The position numbers and the translations under genes are program-made. Source: Alphaproteobacteria bacterium (GTDB taxonomy: Bacteria > Pseudomonadota > Alphaproteobacteria > UBA2966). Taken from it: a stretch of 50,626 nucleotides of DNA. Within the stretch, counting starts at the first letter, position 1; every line of letters starts with the position of its first letter. The DNA is taken from the NCBI GenBank assembly GCA_021296255.1, contig JAGWAU010000016.1, positions 1 to 50,626 on the forward strand. Direction: 5' to 3'. Below, piece after piece: positions 26,762 to 35,816 of this stretch. Below the pieces are notes generated by a model, which saw nothing but the letters and a program-made list of their open reading frames with translations, did no database searches and was not told where the DNA came from.

Positions 26762-27742
26762 CTAATGATGTTCAGGTGTTGGTACGTATTCGGCCAGCAG
26801 TTGCGCTTGCTTCATTGCCGTCCAGAATTCCGGGGGAATGCGTTCCTCGAACCAACGGCAAACACACCGAATTTGCTCGGCCGAGCGGGGTCCAGGAACT
26901 ACTGCAGCGACTGACGGGTGGCCAATCGGCAGTTGAAGAGCCGCTGCTCCCAGAGAAACGCCAAATTCATCGCAGATCGCTTCGATCTCCAATACCTTTC
27001 GCACCACCTCGGCATTCGCCGGTGCTTCCTCGTACCGCGCCTCCGGGTGTCCGCCGGAGGCAAGAATCCCTGAATTGAATGGCGCTGCGGCAATTACCGA
27101 GACTCCGGTCCGCTCGCATAACGGCAGCAATTCGCGCAAAGCGCTCTGGTTGAGAAGAGTGTACTTGCCCGCCAGCATAAAGACGTCAAAGTCGCCCGCA
27201 CGCATACACTCGATGCACACCTCGCAGGAGTTGACTCCAACACCTACGGCCCTGATGATGCCTTCGGATTTCAGCCTGCAGAGTGCCGGGTAGGCGCCGG
27301 TCATCGCCTCTTCAAACCTGAACTTCCAGTTATCCGGTCCGTGAGAATAGGGGTCAATATCGTGGATGAACACCACGTCCAGGCGAGACGTGCCAAGTCG
27401 CTCGAGGCTCTTGTCGATGGACTCGAGCGTTGCATCGAAACGGTAGTTGAACTGTTGACCTGGCCACCCGTACTTGCCGACCTTGGTGGAGATGAAAAAG
27501 GAGTCACGGGGCTGCCCCTGAAGCAGTTGGCCAAGCCGGCGTTCTCCGAGTCCGTCACCGTACATGGGAGCCGTATCGAAATAACGAATATCGCAGGCCC
27601 AGGCCTCTCGGTACGTAGCGGATGCGTCAGCTTCGGAAATGATCTGATCCGTTCGCAGTCCCCCGAGCTCTGAGCCGCCCAGGCCGAGCGCTGGAATTGT
27701 CAAATCCGTCCTACCAACTTGACCGCGCACTTGCGGATTCAT
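26762..27742 (-). CDS. Aldo/keto reductase (aldose/fucose dehydrogenase-like)
   Basis: A 326-residue NAD(P)-dependent oxidoreductase of the aldo/keto reductase superfamily, closest in form to the D-threo-aldose/L-fucose dehydrogenase and pyridoxal dehydrogenase branch. The catalytic tetrad is visible: Asp and Tyr in FDTAPMYGDGLGE, Lys in ISTKVGKYG and His in VVFIHDID. The C-terminal nucleotide site contains VVPGPRSAEQI. It heads a leftward operon with two crotonases and an M24 gene and is divergent from the MaoC gene, whose start is 63 bases away. The substrate is unknown; an alcohol or aldehyde intermediate for the crotonases is one possibility. Confidence 0.88.
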   Translation of the reverse strand: MNPQVRGQVGRTDLTIPALGLGGSELGGLRTDQIISEADASATYREAWACDIRYFDTAPMYGDGLGERRLGQLLQGQPRDSFFISTKVGKYGWPGQQFNYRFDATLESIDKSLERLGTSRLDVVFIHDIDPYSHGPDNWKFRFEEAMTGAYPALCRLKSEGIIRAVGVGVNSCEVCIECMRAGDFDVFMLAGKYTLLNQSALRELLPLCERTGVSVIAAAPFNSGILASGGHPEARYEEAPANAEVVRKVLEIEAICDEFGVSLGAAALQLPIGHPSVAAVVPGPRSAEQIRCVCRWFEERIPPEFWTAMKQAQLLAEYVPTPEHH

Positions 27743-27805
27743 AGGCTAATTCCGTTGTGTTCGAATGGGCGCGATAACATACCCGATCGTATCCGGGAAG
27801 CAGAG

Positions 27806-28264
27806 ATGACCGGCGTGGAGATCCCCGAGTTCTACTACGACGATGTGGAAGTGGGTGCCGAACTTACGACCGCGTCTCACGTCATTGCGTATGAGGACAT
27901 CCTTTCGTTCGCCGCTATCACTCTGGACAAACACCCGCTGCACACCGACGAGGACTTTTGCAGGACCACTCGTTTTGGCCGTCCCATAGCGCACGGACTG
28001 TATGGTCTCGCGCTCATGGAAGGACTCAAGAGCAAGATGTACGAGCGAACTTCGATCGCATCGCTCGGTTGGGACAAGATACGATTTGAAGCGCCCCTGT
28101 TTCCGGGTGATGAGGTGTTCGTCAAGGTCATCTTCACTGACAAGCGAGACAGCAGCAAGCCCGGCCGGGGTATCGTTTGGGAAGAGGTGCTGCTGATCAA
28201 TCAGGCCGGCGGTGTGGTCATACGAGCCGAGCACACAACGTTGTTGATCAAACGCCCTGAATGA
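27806..28264 (+). CDS. MaoC-like (R)-hydratase, hot-dog fold
   Basis: A 152-residue MaoC-family protein. The hydratase motif is seen as FAAITLDKHPLHTDEDFC with the catalytic Asp and His, followed by GRPIAHGLYGLAL. It hydrates enoyl-CoA compounds or related acids. The ATG at 27806 has GGGAAG about six bases upstream; a longer frame from 27719 has no such site. It is transcribed divergently from the aldo/keto reductase operon and ends 17 bases from the CoA-transferase, which is convergent. Probably part of the same acyl-CoA pathway. Confidence 0.88.
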   Translation: MTGVEIPEFYYDDVEVGAELTTASHVIAYEDILSFAAITLDKHPLHTDEDFCRTTRFGRPIAHGLYGLALMEGLKSKMYERTSIASLGWDKIRFEAPLFPGDEVFVKVIFTDKRDSSKPGRGIVWEEVLLINQAGGVVIRAEHTTLLIKRPE

Positions 28265-28281
28265 TTCGGCTGGATCAAAGT

Positions 28282-29892
28282 TCATGCTTGAACAGCGTTC
28301 TCCTGTAACGCGTCTGGTCGCGTTACCGGCTGATCAAGATCGAGTGCGTCGCGGATTCCCATGCGCCCTTCCCTGAAGATTCGAGAATCCATTAGAGGCA
28401 GGTCCGGCAGGACTTTCGGCTTGAATCCGATCTGATCAAGTACATCCTCGCGAAGACGGATGCCTGGCGCGATCTCTGTAACGACCAGCCCTTCGCTCGA
28501 CCCCGTCAGAACGGCTCTCTCGGTGACAAACGTTGTCTGCTGCTCCTTTTGCTGCCCAAGTTGTCCGTTGTAGCTGATCTGGTTAACGGTGGGAACGAAT
28601 TTGATGATCGAACCCTCTTGCGCAATCCGTAACTTGCCCCCATCGATGTCAACTTTGAGCCCGCGCCCGGTAAACGTGCCGCTGAAGACGATTCGCTTCG
28701 CCGTTTGCGTAATTTCGATGAACCCGCCCGCGCCATCGTTGCGATTTCCAAACTTGGTAACGTTTACATTTCCGACGGTATCCACCTCTGCAAACGAAAC
28801 AAACGCCACATCGAGGCCGCCACCGGAATAGAAATCAAACATGTAGGGCTGGTCGATGATGGCTTGCGGATTGTATGCGGAGCCGAAGTAAAGCCCCTCG
28901 CCCGGGATGCCGCCGAAAACGCCTGCCTCCACCGTTGACGTGACCAGTTGTTCCATATTCTCCTCGGCAATCACGTTGGAGATTCCCGCCGATATGCCGG
29001 CGCCGAGGTTGAAAACCGCACCTGTCGTGAGTTCGAATGCCGCGCGCCGGGCAATGATTCGCCGCACGTTCAGTGGCCCGGGTTTCAGGGACGCCATTGG
29101 CCGCCTCACTTCACCGCAGAGACTGGGATCAAAGGACGTCACGTAATTTTGTTGCTGGTTTTCGTCGACCACGAATACGTCGATCAGACAACCCGGAATA
29201 CGAACCATCTGCGGGTGCAGCGACCCGCGCTGCGCGAGTCTTTTCACCTGGCAAATGACCGTGCCACCGGCATTGTGGACCGCTTGTGCGACGGATAATG
29301 CTTCCAGGGTCGTACCTTCATGCTCCATGCTGACATTGCCGTCTTCATCCGCCGTTGTACCGCGAATCAGCGCGACGTTGGCTACGGGTGCCTTGTAAAA
29401 CAGGTATTCACTGCCACCCAGGGTGACGACTTCGATCAAGGCCTCTGTGGCGGCGTTATTCATTTTGCCCCCTTCCTGACGAGGATCGATATAGGTATGG
29501 AGCCCAATGTGCGTGATCACTCCTGGCTGTTTCGCTGCCATGGCGCGATAGAGCTGGCAAATGACACCCTGGGGGAAGTTGTAAGCCTCAATCTCGTCGC
29601 TGACCACCAACCGCTTCATGAACTCCAGCTGCAGGCCGAAGTTACCTCCGATGACCCGTTTCAACAGGCCCTTGTGGGCCAATCGATTCAGGCCTTCACT
29701 CGTAAATGCACCAATACCGGTCGTATGAATGACGGTCAGCGCACGGGGCGACTCGGTTTCGAGAAAACGTTTTTCAAGCTCGACGAGGACCGCGTTGGCG
29801 ATTCCCATGCCCCCGGAGCCGCCGACGATTACCGTATCGCCATCCCTGATGAATTCCGACGCTGCCTGCGCCGTGACGATTCGATCCAACAT
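28282..29892 (-). CDS. Family I CoA-transferase, fused alpha and beta subunits
   Basis: A 536-residue CoA-transferase of the acetate/propionate/3-oxoacid type, with both halves in one chain. The N-terminal half has the GSGGMGIANAVLVELEKRF opening; the C-terminal half has FNLGAGISAGISNVI, then the active-site Glu in STVEAGVFGGIPGEG, and FASAEVDT-like FVSFAEVDTVGNVNV. It transfers CoA between a donor thioester and a free acid, activating the substrate of the neighbouring crotonase/MaoC enzymes. The start ATG overlaps the tautomerase stop by one base (TAATG), so they are translationally coupled. The operon has a GntR-type operator upstream. The substrate acid is unknown. Confidence 0.9.
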   Translation of the reverse strand: MLDRIVTAQAASEFIRDGDTVIVGGSGGMGIANAVLVELEKRFLETESPRALTVIHTTGIGAFTSEGLNRLAHKGLLKRVIGGNFGLQLEFMKRLVVSDEIEAYNFPQGVICQLYRAMAAKQPGVITHIGLHTYIDPRQEGGKMNNAATEALIEVVTLGGSEYLFYKAPVANVALIRGTTADEDGNVSMEHEGTTLEALSVAQAVHNAGGTVICQVKRLAQRGSLHPQMVRIPGCLIDVFVVDENQQQNYVTSFDPSLCGEVRRPMASLKPGPLNVRRIIARRAAFELTTGAVFNLGAGISAGISNVIAEENMEQLVTSTVEAGVFGGIPGEGLYFGSAYNPQAIIDQPYMFDFYSGGGLDVAFVSFAEVDTVGNVNVTKFGNRNDGAGGFIEITQTAKRIVFSGTFTGRGLKVDIDGGKLRIAQEGSIIKFVPTVNQISYNGQLGQQKEQQTTFVTERAVLTGSSEGLVVTEIAPGIRLREDVLDQIGFKPKVLPDLPLMDSRIFREGRMGIRDALDLDQPVTRPDALQENAVQA

Positions 29893-30077
29893 TACTCGCT
29901 GTCAGGCACAAGTACCCCCCCATGTGCTGCGTTCTCCTTGGGTACATCAAAGATATACACGACTACGGTCTCCGGCGGGACGTCGTAAGCTTCGCAGGTG
30001 GCTTCGGTAATGCCTTTTACTATTTCTCGCTTTTTCTCGATCGGGCGCTCGAACCCATAAACATAGATGACAGGCAT
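29892..30077 (-). CDS. 4-oxalocrotonate tautomerase-family small enzyme
   Basis: A 61-residue tautomerase-superfamily protein. After removal of Met the catalytic Pro-1 is exposed (MPVIYVYGFERP). The family pattern K-R-E-I-V-K-G-I-T-E-A (residues 16-26) and PPETVVVYIFDVPKENAAHGG are visible. These enzymes move double bonds between keto and enol forms or perform dehalogenation or hydration in degradation pathways. The ATG at 30077 has a strong AAGGAGAG site. The gene is the first of a two-gene operon with the CoA-transferase and lies 112 bases downstream of an operator at 30189-30211. Confidence 0.9.
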   Translation of the reverse strand: MPVIYVYGFERPIEKKREIVKGITEATCEAYDVPPETVVVYIFDVPKENAAHGGVLVPDSE

Positions 30078-30188
30078 CGTTATTCTCTCCTTATTTTTCA
30101 GTTCGGATTCTGCCACCCTTCGGCCGGACGTCGGACTCTCGTTGATGAAACCCACAGAGTCGCCGGACTGACCATGGTGCTTGTTCAG

Positions 30189-30211
30189 AGTGGTATCCCA
30201 CTTGTATACCA
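30189..30211. promoter_or_regulatory. Predicted GntR/FCD operator, site A (upstream of tautomerase operon)
   Basis: The site matches site B at 49084-49106 in 22 of 23 bases. In site B the core is an 8-base inverted repeat TGGTATAC / GTATACCA with spacer CACTT; here one base in the left arm differs (TGGTATCC). A TGGTATACCA-like core is typical of FCD GntR regulators such as UxuR/ExuR. It lies between the GntR stop and the tautomerase start, in a region without coding content. Confidence 0.7.
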
Positions 30212-30348
30212 CTTGACCGAAGAATGCAACAAGCCGGGGACAGTGCCCTAAGAGTCTAGTCCTTTAGCCGAAATCTGACCAAAGAAACTTGGACAACCAT
30301 GCGTAGGCGGAACAATTCGGAGATCAAGCACAAACCGGAACAACACGG

Positions 30349-30984
30349 TCAATTTTGATCCAGAATGCCCGCACACGAGGTGATCAAGTGCACACGCATG
30401 GCCTCGGCAGCTTTTTCAGGATCACCCGCTTGCATTTCCTCAATGATTCTGAGGTGTTCCTTCGTTCCGGGCGACTGCTTTGGTTGCGGAACTTCCATTT
30501 GTTCAAACAATCGGGTTGTTTGCCGTAGAGTCGTAATCGTACTGAACATTGCGGAATTACCGCTGTATTTGGCGATTGTGCCGTGCAGATTATCGTCGAA
30601 GGCCCAATGCATCGTGTAACTTGCTTCCGGCGCGTCCATTAATTCAGTCAATTCTGACTTGAGTTCATTCAGTACTTGCTGGCTGATCCGGGGGGTCGCC
30701 AACCGAGTGGCCTCCGGCTCAATGAGTTTACGAACACCGAAAGCGTCTACGCATTCCGTCAAGGTGACGAGTCTGACTGAAACAAGCCGATCGGTAAGAC
30801 GTATCAACAGACCTTCACCTTCCAGCCGTGCAAGGGCCTTACGCATTGGCGTGCGAGAAATATTCAATTCCGCCGCCATTTTCCGCTCCTGAATCACGGT
30901 ACCGCCCGAAAGTGTTCGGTCCATGATCTGCTGCAACAGCGTCTCGTAAGCAGCCTCGCTAAGGTTTTCGGCGGTCTTGATCAA
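30349..30984 (-). CDS. GntR-family transcription regulator, FCD subfamily
   Basis: A 211-residue DNA-binding regulator. The N-terminal winged helix-turn-helix includes GGTVIQERKMAAELNISRTP (from residue 28) and RKALARLEGEGLL. The C-terminal FCD ligand domain has the metal-binding DDNLHGTIAKYSGN, the second His in TKEHLRIIEEM and the third in MRVHLIT. Ligands of this group are often organic or sugar acids. The start is TTG at 30984 with GGAG nine bases upstream, inside the end of the preceding M24 gene (gap six bases), so both are probably co-transcribed. It is the best local candidate to bind the operators at 30189 and 49084; that link is inference. Confidence 0.9.
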   Translation of the reverse strand: MIKTAENLSEAAYETLLQQIMDRTLSGGTVIQERKMAAELNISRTPMRKALARLEGEGLLIRLTDRLVSVRLVTLTECVDAFGVRKLIEPEATRLATPRISQQVLNELKSELTELMDAPEASYTMHWAFDDNLHGTIAKYSGNSAMFSTITTLRQTTRLFEQMEVPQPKQSPGTKEHLRIIEEMQAGDPEKAAEAMRVHLITSCAGILDQN

Positions 30985-30990
30985 ATTGTT

Positions 30991-32448
30991 TCACTCCGTG
31001 GCTACGATCAGAAACAGATCCGTCTGTATGGGAATAAGCCATTCGATGCCATTTTCGGTGATCTGCGCGGTCTCCTCAAATCTTGCGTACCAAGTATTCC
31101 CGTCCCACTCGGGGATCGGAGTACTTACGTGGAGCTCAATCGATACCCACTCGTTGGGGAAGAGCGGAAAGCGCACGCGGTCTCCGTAAGCGAATGGCAA
31201 ATCCGCCGCGATGCGAGCGCCAATGTCATGAGCCACGTTGCCGAGCGAGTGCCCGTAGATACCCACTTCGGGTTCATTGGTCGTCACCGCGTCACCACCC
31301 GAATCGGGTCCGACGGACTTGTAGCCGAGTTGCTGGGCCTGTGCATTGATGGCCGCCCAGATTTCGTGGCCAACTTCTCCACCGGGTAGCATGTGGCTCG
31401 CATACAGTTCGCCCATGGCGTGCGTATCGGCCCATGCCGAAAGAAAATTCTCCGGCATGGCAGTCTCGCCCGGACGCAAAACATAAGCGGTCCGTTTGAT
31501 GTCAACGGAATAGCCCAGGTAGTCCAGTCCCCCGTCAATCCCGACTATGTCGCCAGGCTCAAGAGCAATGTCCGGATCGTGAATCGGGAGAAGCACGCCC
31601 TCACGGACGACTCGCACAGTGCCTCCTCCCGTCACCCCGAGCTCAAGTGCTCGATCTTCCAGCCACCAGGCGATATCTTCAGCCGTTGTCTCACCTGTCC
31701 TGACATTTTCCGTGCTGAGCGCTTCCTCCATCCACCGCGCCGACCACTCCAGCAGACTCGTGTAGAGACGCGTTTCCAGCTCCGTTCGATTGAGACGAAA
31801 ATCTCGCGTAACGAGCTCTGCGGAAACGATTCGGTCGGCATATTCGTCCCCAATCGTATCCACGAGGAAATTTCTGAGACCCACGGTTAGTCCATCTGCT
31901 TCCGGGAGAGTATGAGATGTGTTCACACCAATCCTTTGCGGATCCCGGTCGAGCACCGCCATTTGAAGGTGGGGCGTCAGCCCTTCCGCACTGTATCCGT
32001 AGTAGATTCTTTCGTCGTAGACCTGACCGATTACGGAGTTGGCGGGTTGTTCGTGCGACCCATAGTACAGCTTCTCCGGCACATCGCTTCCGTTGTCGAA
32101 GAAAATGTACGCTGAACGCACCCCTGCGAATCCACCACCGAGTTCAACATGAAGCGGGTCCGGATTGTTTTCACGGTCGAGCACGATCCACATGTCGATG
32201 CCGTGATTGCGCATCGCCGGCAATAATGAGCGTTCCAGCTTGTCCGAGATCAATGCCCTCTGAATCTCGAACCGTTCCCGAGAATCAGGAATGCCGTAAT
32301 CATCGGATTCCGCAGGCAGGGCGACCGTTTCCGATGCAGGAGTCGTCGAGTCAATGCTTTCGGTTTCCGTGTCCTGTACGCAGCCAACAACAGCAAGGGC
32401 AAGACTTGCGATAAACAGAAGGGATAAACACGTGTTTTTTGTTTGCAT
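30991..32448 (-). CDS. Lipoprotein M24 (Xaa-Pro peptidase-like) protein, intact metal ligands
   Basis: A 485-residue M24 protein with lipoprotein signal (SLLFIASLALAVVGC). The ATG at 32448 starts the signal; the frame continues upstream to 32640 but would put 64 odd residues in front. All metal ligands are visible: GIDGGLDYLGYSVDIKR, YGHSLGNVAHDIGA, SIELHVSTP and RFEETAQITENG. It is the close relative of the protein at 18995-20434. It sits between the fused dehydrogenase gene and the GntR gene, so expression is probably tied to the regulator. Predicted to act at the membrane on Xaa-Pro or related bonds; substrate unknown. Confidence 0.87.
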   Translation of the reverse strand: MQTKNTCLSLLFIASLALAVVGCVQDTETESIDSTTPASETVALPAESDDYGIPDSRERFEIQRALISDKLERSLLPAMRNHGIDMWIVLDRENNPDPLHVELGGGFAGVRSAYIFFDNGSDVPEKLYYGSHEQPANSVIGQVYDERIYYGYSAEGLTPHLQMAVLDRDPQRIGVNTSHTLPEADGLTVGLRNFLVDTIGDEYADRIVSAELVTRDFRLNRTELETRLYTSLLEWSARWMEEALSTENVRTGETTAEDIAWWLEDRALELGVTGGGTVRVVREGVLLPIHDPDIALEPGDIVGIDGGLDYLGYSVDIKRTAYVLRPGETAMPENFLSAWADTHAMGELYASHMLPGGEVGHEIWAAINAQAQQLGYKSVGPDSGGDAVTTNEPEVGIYGHSLGNVAHDIGARIAADLPFAYGDRVRFPLFPNEWVSIELHVSTPIPEWDGNTWYARFEETAQITENGIEWLIPIQTDLFLIVATE

Positions 32449-32632
32449 TTTCGCTACCAATCTTTGATTGAGTTTCTTTGAAAAATACGAATTGGCACTA
32501 ATAGTGAAATTCTTTCTGTACGATATCTTATAGCGCAAATTCTCCGGCTTTGGAAGGAATTTACTTGGGATTTTACGGGATGTTAAAATCGGCTCGATTC
32601 GGCACATCATTTGGTGTCGCCAAGTGGGCCAA

Positions 32633-35566
32633 TCAACCAAACCTTTCGAGCGAAAATGGGCTGACGTCAGCTATTTGTTTTCCGGTACTAATCAGTTCTG
32701 CGATGATCCTGCCGATCGTCGGACCCATCGTATAACCATTGGCCCCAACTGCGTTGAAAAACCCGGGATTTCCCGGCAGTTCCCCTATAATCGGAGCACC
32801 GTCAATCATTACACCGACGGCTGCCCAACTTCGTATCATTCGCAACATTCCCACTTCCGGTACTACTTGCTGCGCGGCCCAAAGATTTCCTTCTATGCTT
32901 TCCCGAAGTGTAACGGCCCGATCCCTCTCGAAATTATAGCCGGCCGACCAACCGCCTCCGACAATAATATTGCCATTTCGAACCTGTTTCATGGTCAGGT
33001 GTCGTCTCGCGGCTGAGATCAAGTGACTCATCATGGGTTCGACTGGTTCGGTTACGATCATCAATTGTGGGGCCGTCTTTACCGGGAGCGTAACGCCGAT
33101 CATCGAGGCAATGTTTGCGGTCCATCCGCCTGCGGCATTTACAATCTTTCGGCAAGATACACTTCCGTTGTTTGTCGCAACCAGGTACTTGTTCCTTCTG
33201 GAATCGATGTCAATGACTTCGGTTCCCGTTTCGATGTGCGCACCGGCGTCGAGGGCAGCATTCAGCAACGCCGGCGTTGCCAGCATCGGGTTTATTTTGC
33301 CTTCACCGGCACAGTAGGCTGCGCCGACTATGTCGCTTGCGAAAAAGGGCGAAATTTTCTTCAGATCACTTGCTGAAAGGATCTCCACCTCAATCCCGCA
33401 ACTTCTTTCAAACGCTGCCTTTTTTCGAAGTAACTCCAACTCCTCCGGACTCTCGGCGACCATGATGCCGCCCGTCATTTCAAGTTCAAAATCCACGCCT
33501 GTCTCGCGCTCAAGGTCTTGCCACTCGATAATGCCAATCTTCTGGAGCGAAAGCGTGCGGGCAGCCGGTGAAAGTTCAGCCTGTGGCTGATCGGGAAAAT
33601 CGAAGGAGAGCAGCTGCAAATGCAGGCTGCCTGCATTTCCACCGGATGCCTGCCCGTTGGCGACGTCCCGGTCCGCGATGACGACCTCGATACCCTTCCG
33701 GGCAAGGAACAACGCCGTGGAAACTCCAATGATGCCTGCCCCTATGACGAGAACGTTGGTTTCTGCTGCTGGTGATGCTCTCGCTATCGTTCTCTTGGCT
33801 TCCCTGGGTACGGCGACGGAACGATAGCCATGCCATTCGGGTTTTTCGGCGGCGATGTTTGAAACCAGGGTGGGCTTGACCGGGAGTTGGGGCGCCAGCA
33901 TGTCGGTCACTGTGGGTACGGTTCCTGTCATGTCGGCCAGAATCGTTGCGATGTGCTTTTGGCAATATCGCCCCTGGCACGGGCCCATACCCGCCCGGCA
34001 CCGTCGTTTCAGGCTGCCCAGGTCATGCACACCGCTTTCAATCAGGCACGTCACCGTATCCAGCGTGACCATTTCACAGCGGCACAGCGGTGTGTCCGGA
34101 AGCGCCGCAGCCACATCCGGCGCCGCGTACATGGACCACAAGTGACGTTGAAAACGACGATGCCGGCGCAATAGCCTCTGGTCCCGACGGCTGAATTCCG
34201 GCTTGTTGTTCTTCAGGTTGCCGAGCACCGCCCGAGCGACAAGGCGTCCCTCCGCCATCGCGACGTGCGCCCCGCCCAGGACGCCGCCGTCGCCAATGAC
34301 AAACACGCCCTCGATGCTGGTCTGAAAGTATCTGTCACGTACCGGAACCGCGAGTCCGGGTGCGACAAGGCCATGTTCGCATCCGAGTGACCGTGCCAAC
34401 TCATTGGAGGGATGCAGCGCGTATCCGAGACATACCGCATCAACTTCGTAGCGCTTTTCCGTGTCCGCAAGCAATGTCGAATCGCGACCTATCTTCGCAA
34501 TTGACGCGGAACGAACACGCTTTTCTCCGACAGCGCGCAATATATGATAACCGTAGAAAACAGGCACGCGGTGTTTCCTGAGTGCACCCAGATAGCCCAT
34601 ACCCCGAAAGATGAGATCGGGTGAACTCATCAATGCACCGATCGCCGCTCGCGCACGCCCAGGCGATGGTCCGGCAGCCGATTCCGCTATCGCTACGACT
34701 TCAGCGCCGCCGTTGACCAACTCGTACGCCAAGTGCAGGTTCAAAGGACCGTTGCCCGCGATCAGCACCTTCTGGCCAGGGGCAACCCGATAGGCGCGCA
34801 CGAGGCCCTGGGCAGCACCCGTTGTCATGACTCCCGGCAGAGTCCAGCCGGGAAACGCGGGAGCGGATTCGAAGGCGCCGGTCGCGAGAACGAGTTGCCG
34901 TGGATGTACGACATACGATTTCGTTCCGGCGGCCACGCAGATTTCAATATTGCCCGCTTCGTCCCTGAACGCGCCCCACACATTCGCGCTGCCAATCACC
35001 TGTGCATCGCTGTTCGCCAGTCGTTCGATGAGCACCGCCCCTTCGCGATACTGACTGTCCGGGGGTTTCTTGAGCGCGAAGGCGTGAGAACGCGCGAGTT
35101 GCTTGAAGAACTGGCCACCCGGTTCGGGTCTTTCGTCGGCAACGATTACCGTGGCACCCGCTTCGGCCAACTCGAGTGCCGCTGACATTCCCGCGGGTCC
35201 GGCACCCACGATGAGCACATCCGGATTGAGACGTTCTGAAGACGTTCGCTCATACCGGGATCCAGCGATGGGAACCGCTGCCCGGTAGGCCAGCGAACGT
35301 AACTTCATTCCGTGCCGAACTTTGGTCAGACACGCCCGGACGGGCGGTCCACCATCCACGGAAACCTGGCAGTCGAAGCAAGCGCCCATGCCACAAAAGA
35401 GCCCGCGCGCTGCGCCGCTCTTGTTGCGTCCCAGTTCCAGCCTTCCGGAAGCCGTCAGCGCTGATGCAATGCTCTCGCCGGCAATGGCATTAAACTTTTC
35501 TCCATCTATTTCGACCGAGAATGTGGACTCTTGCCTGAGAAAACTTTCATGCTTAAGGTGGGGCAT
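32633..35566 (-). CDS. Single-chain HcnABC/opine-type amino-acid dehydrogenase (triple fusion)
   Basis: A 977-residue flavo-iron-sulfur dehydrogenase with four units (residues counted from the in-frame TTG one codon upstream). A ferredoxin-like [2Fe-2S] domain has cysteines 59, 64, 67 and 80 (HcnA-like). A pyridine-nucleotide-disulfide-type FAD domain has GAGPAG at 122-127 and IGDGG near 425 (HcnB-like). A BFD-like [2Fe-2S] motif has cysteines 496, 498, 524 and 531. A D-amino-acid-oxidase-type FAD domain starts with GAGIIG near 610 and ends in GANGYTMGPTIG (HcnC-like). In HcnABC, opine oxidases and cis-4-hydroxy-D-proline dehydrogenase (LhpBEF) these are separate chains. It probably oxidises an amino or imino acid and passes electrons to the respiratory chain. 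The ATG at 35566 is used. Confidence 0.85.
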   Translation of the reverse strand: MPHLKHESFLRQESTFSVEIDGEKFNAIAGESIASALTASGRLELGRNKSGAARGLFCGMGACFDCQVSVDGGPPVRACLTKVRHGMKLRSLAYRAAVPIAGSRYERTSSERLNPDVLIVGAGPAGMSAALELAEAGATVIVADERPEPGGQFFKQLARSHAFALKKPPDSQYREGAVLIERLANSDAQVIGSANVWGAFRDEAGNIEICVAAGTKSYVVHPRQLVLATGAFESAPAFPGWTLPGVMTTGAAQGLVRAYRVAPGQKVLIAGNGPLNLHLAYELVNGGAEVVAIAESAAGPSPGRARAAIGALMSSPDLIFRGMGYLGALRKHRVPVFYGYHILRAVGEKRVRSASIAKIGRDSTLLADTEKRYEVDAVCLGYALHPSNELARSLGCEHGLVAPGLAVPVRDRYFQTSIEGVFVIGDGGVLGGAHVAMAEGRLVARAVLGNLKNNKPEFSRRDQRLLRRHRRFQRHLWSMYAAPDVAAALPDTPLCRCEMVTLDTVTCLIESGVHDLGSLKRRCRAGMGPCQGRYCQKHIATILADMTGTVPTVTDMLAPQLPVKPTLVSNIAAEKPEWHGYRSVAVPREAKRTIARASPAAETNVLVIGAGIIGVSTALFLARKGIEVVIADRDVANGQASGGNAGSLHLQLLSFDFPDQPQAELSPAARTLSLQKIGIIEWQDLERETGVDFELEMTGGIMVAESPEELELLRKKAAFERSCGIEVEILSASDLKKISPFFASDIVGAAYCAGEGKINPMLATPALLNAALDAGAHIETGTEVIDIDSRRNKYLVATNNGSVSCRKIVNAAGGWTANIASMIGVTLPVKTAPQLMIVTEPVEPMMSHLISAARRHLTMKQVRNGNIIVGGGWSAGYNFERDRAVTLRESIEGNLWAAQQVVPEVGMLRMIRSWAAVGVMIDGAPIIGELPGNPGFFNAVGANGYTMGPTIGRIIAELISTGKQIADVSPFSLERFG

Positions 35567-35816
35567 CAAAACATCAACAGAAGTTCTTATTCTACATGTT
35601 CACACTATGGTAACACGGCCGATTACATGGGCGAACTATTGGGAATGCCTTTTGGATAAAACTGACAATTCTCCCGAATGCTCTTATAATTTCTCTTGAT
35701 AGTTTCTGCGCACTGGTAACTTGGAAGGTATCCCGTATATTAAATCGACATGCATGATAATCGGGTGGCATTCACGGCGATATTCTCCACGCCGGTATAG
35801 AAATCAAGAGGGTGAG

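Noticed and set aside
35735-35760. GGTATCCCGTATA upstream of the PhyH gene, similar to the operator
   Set aside because: It keeps only parts of the arms and lacks the inverted symmetry of sites A and B.
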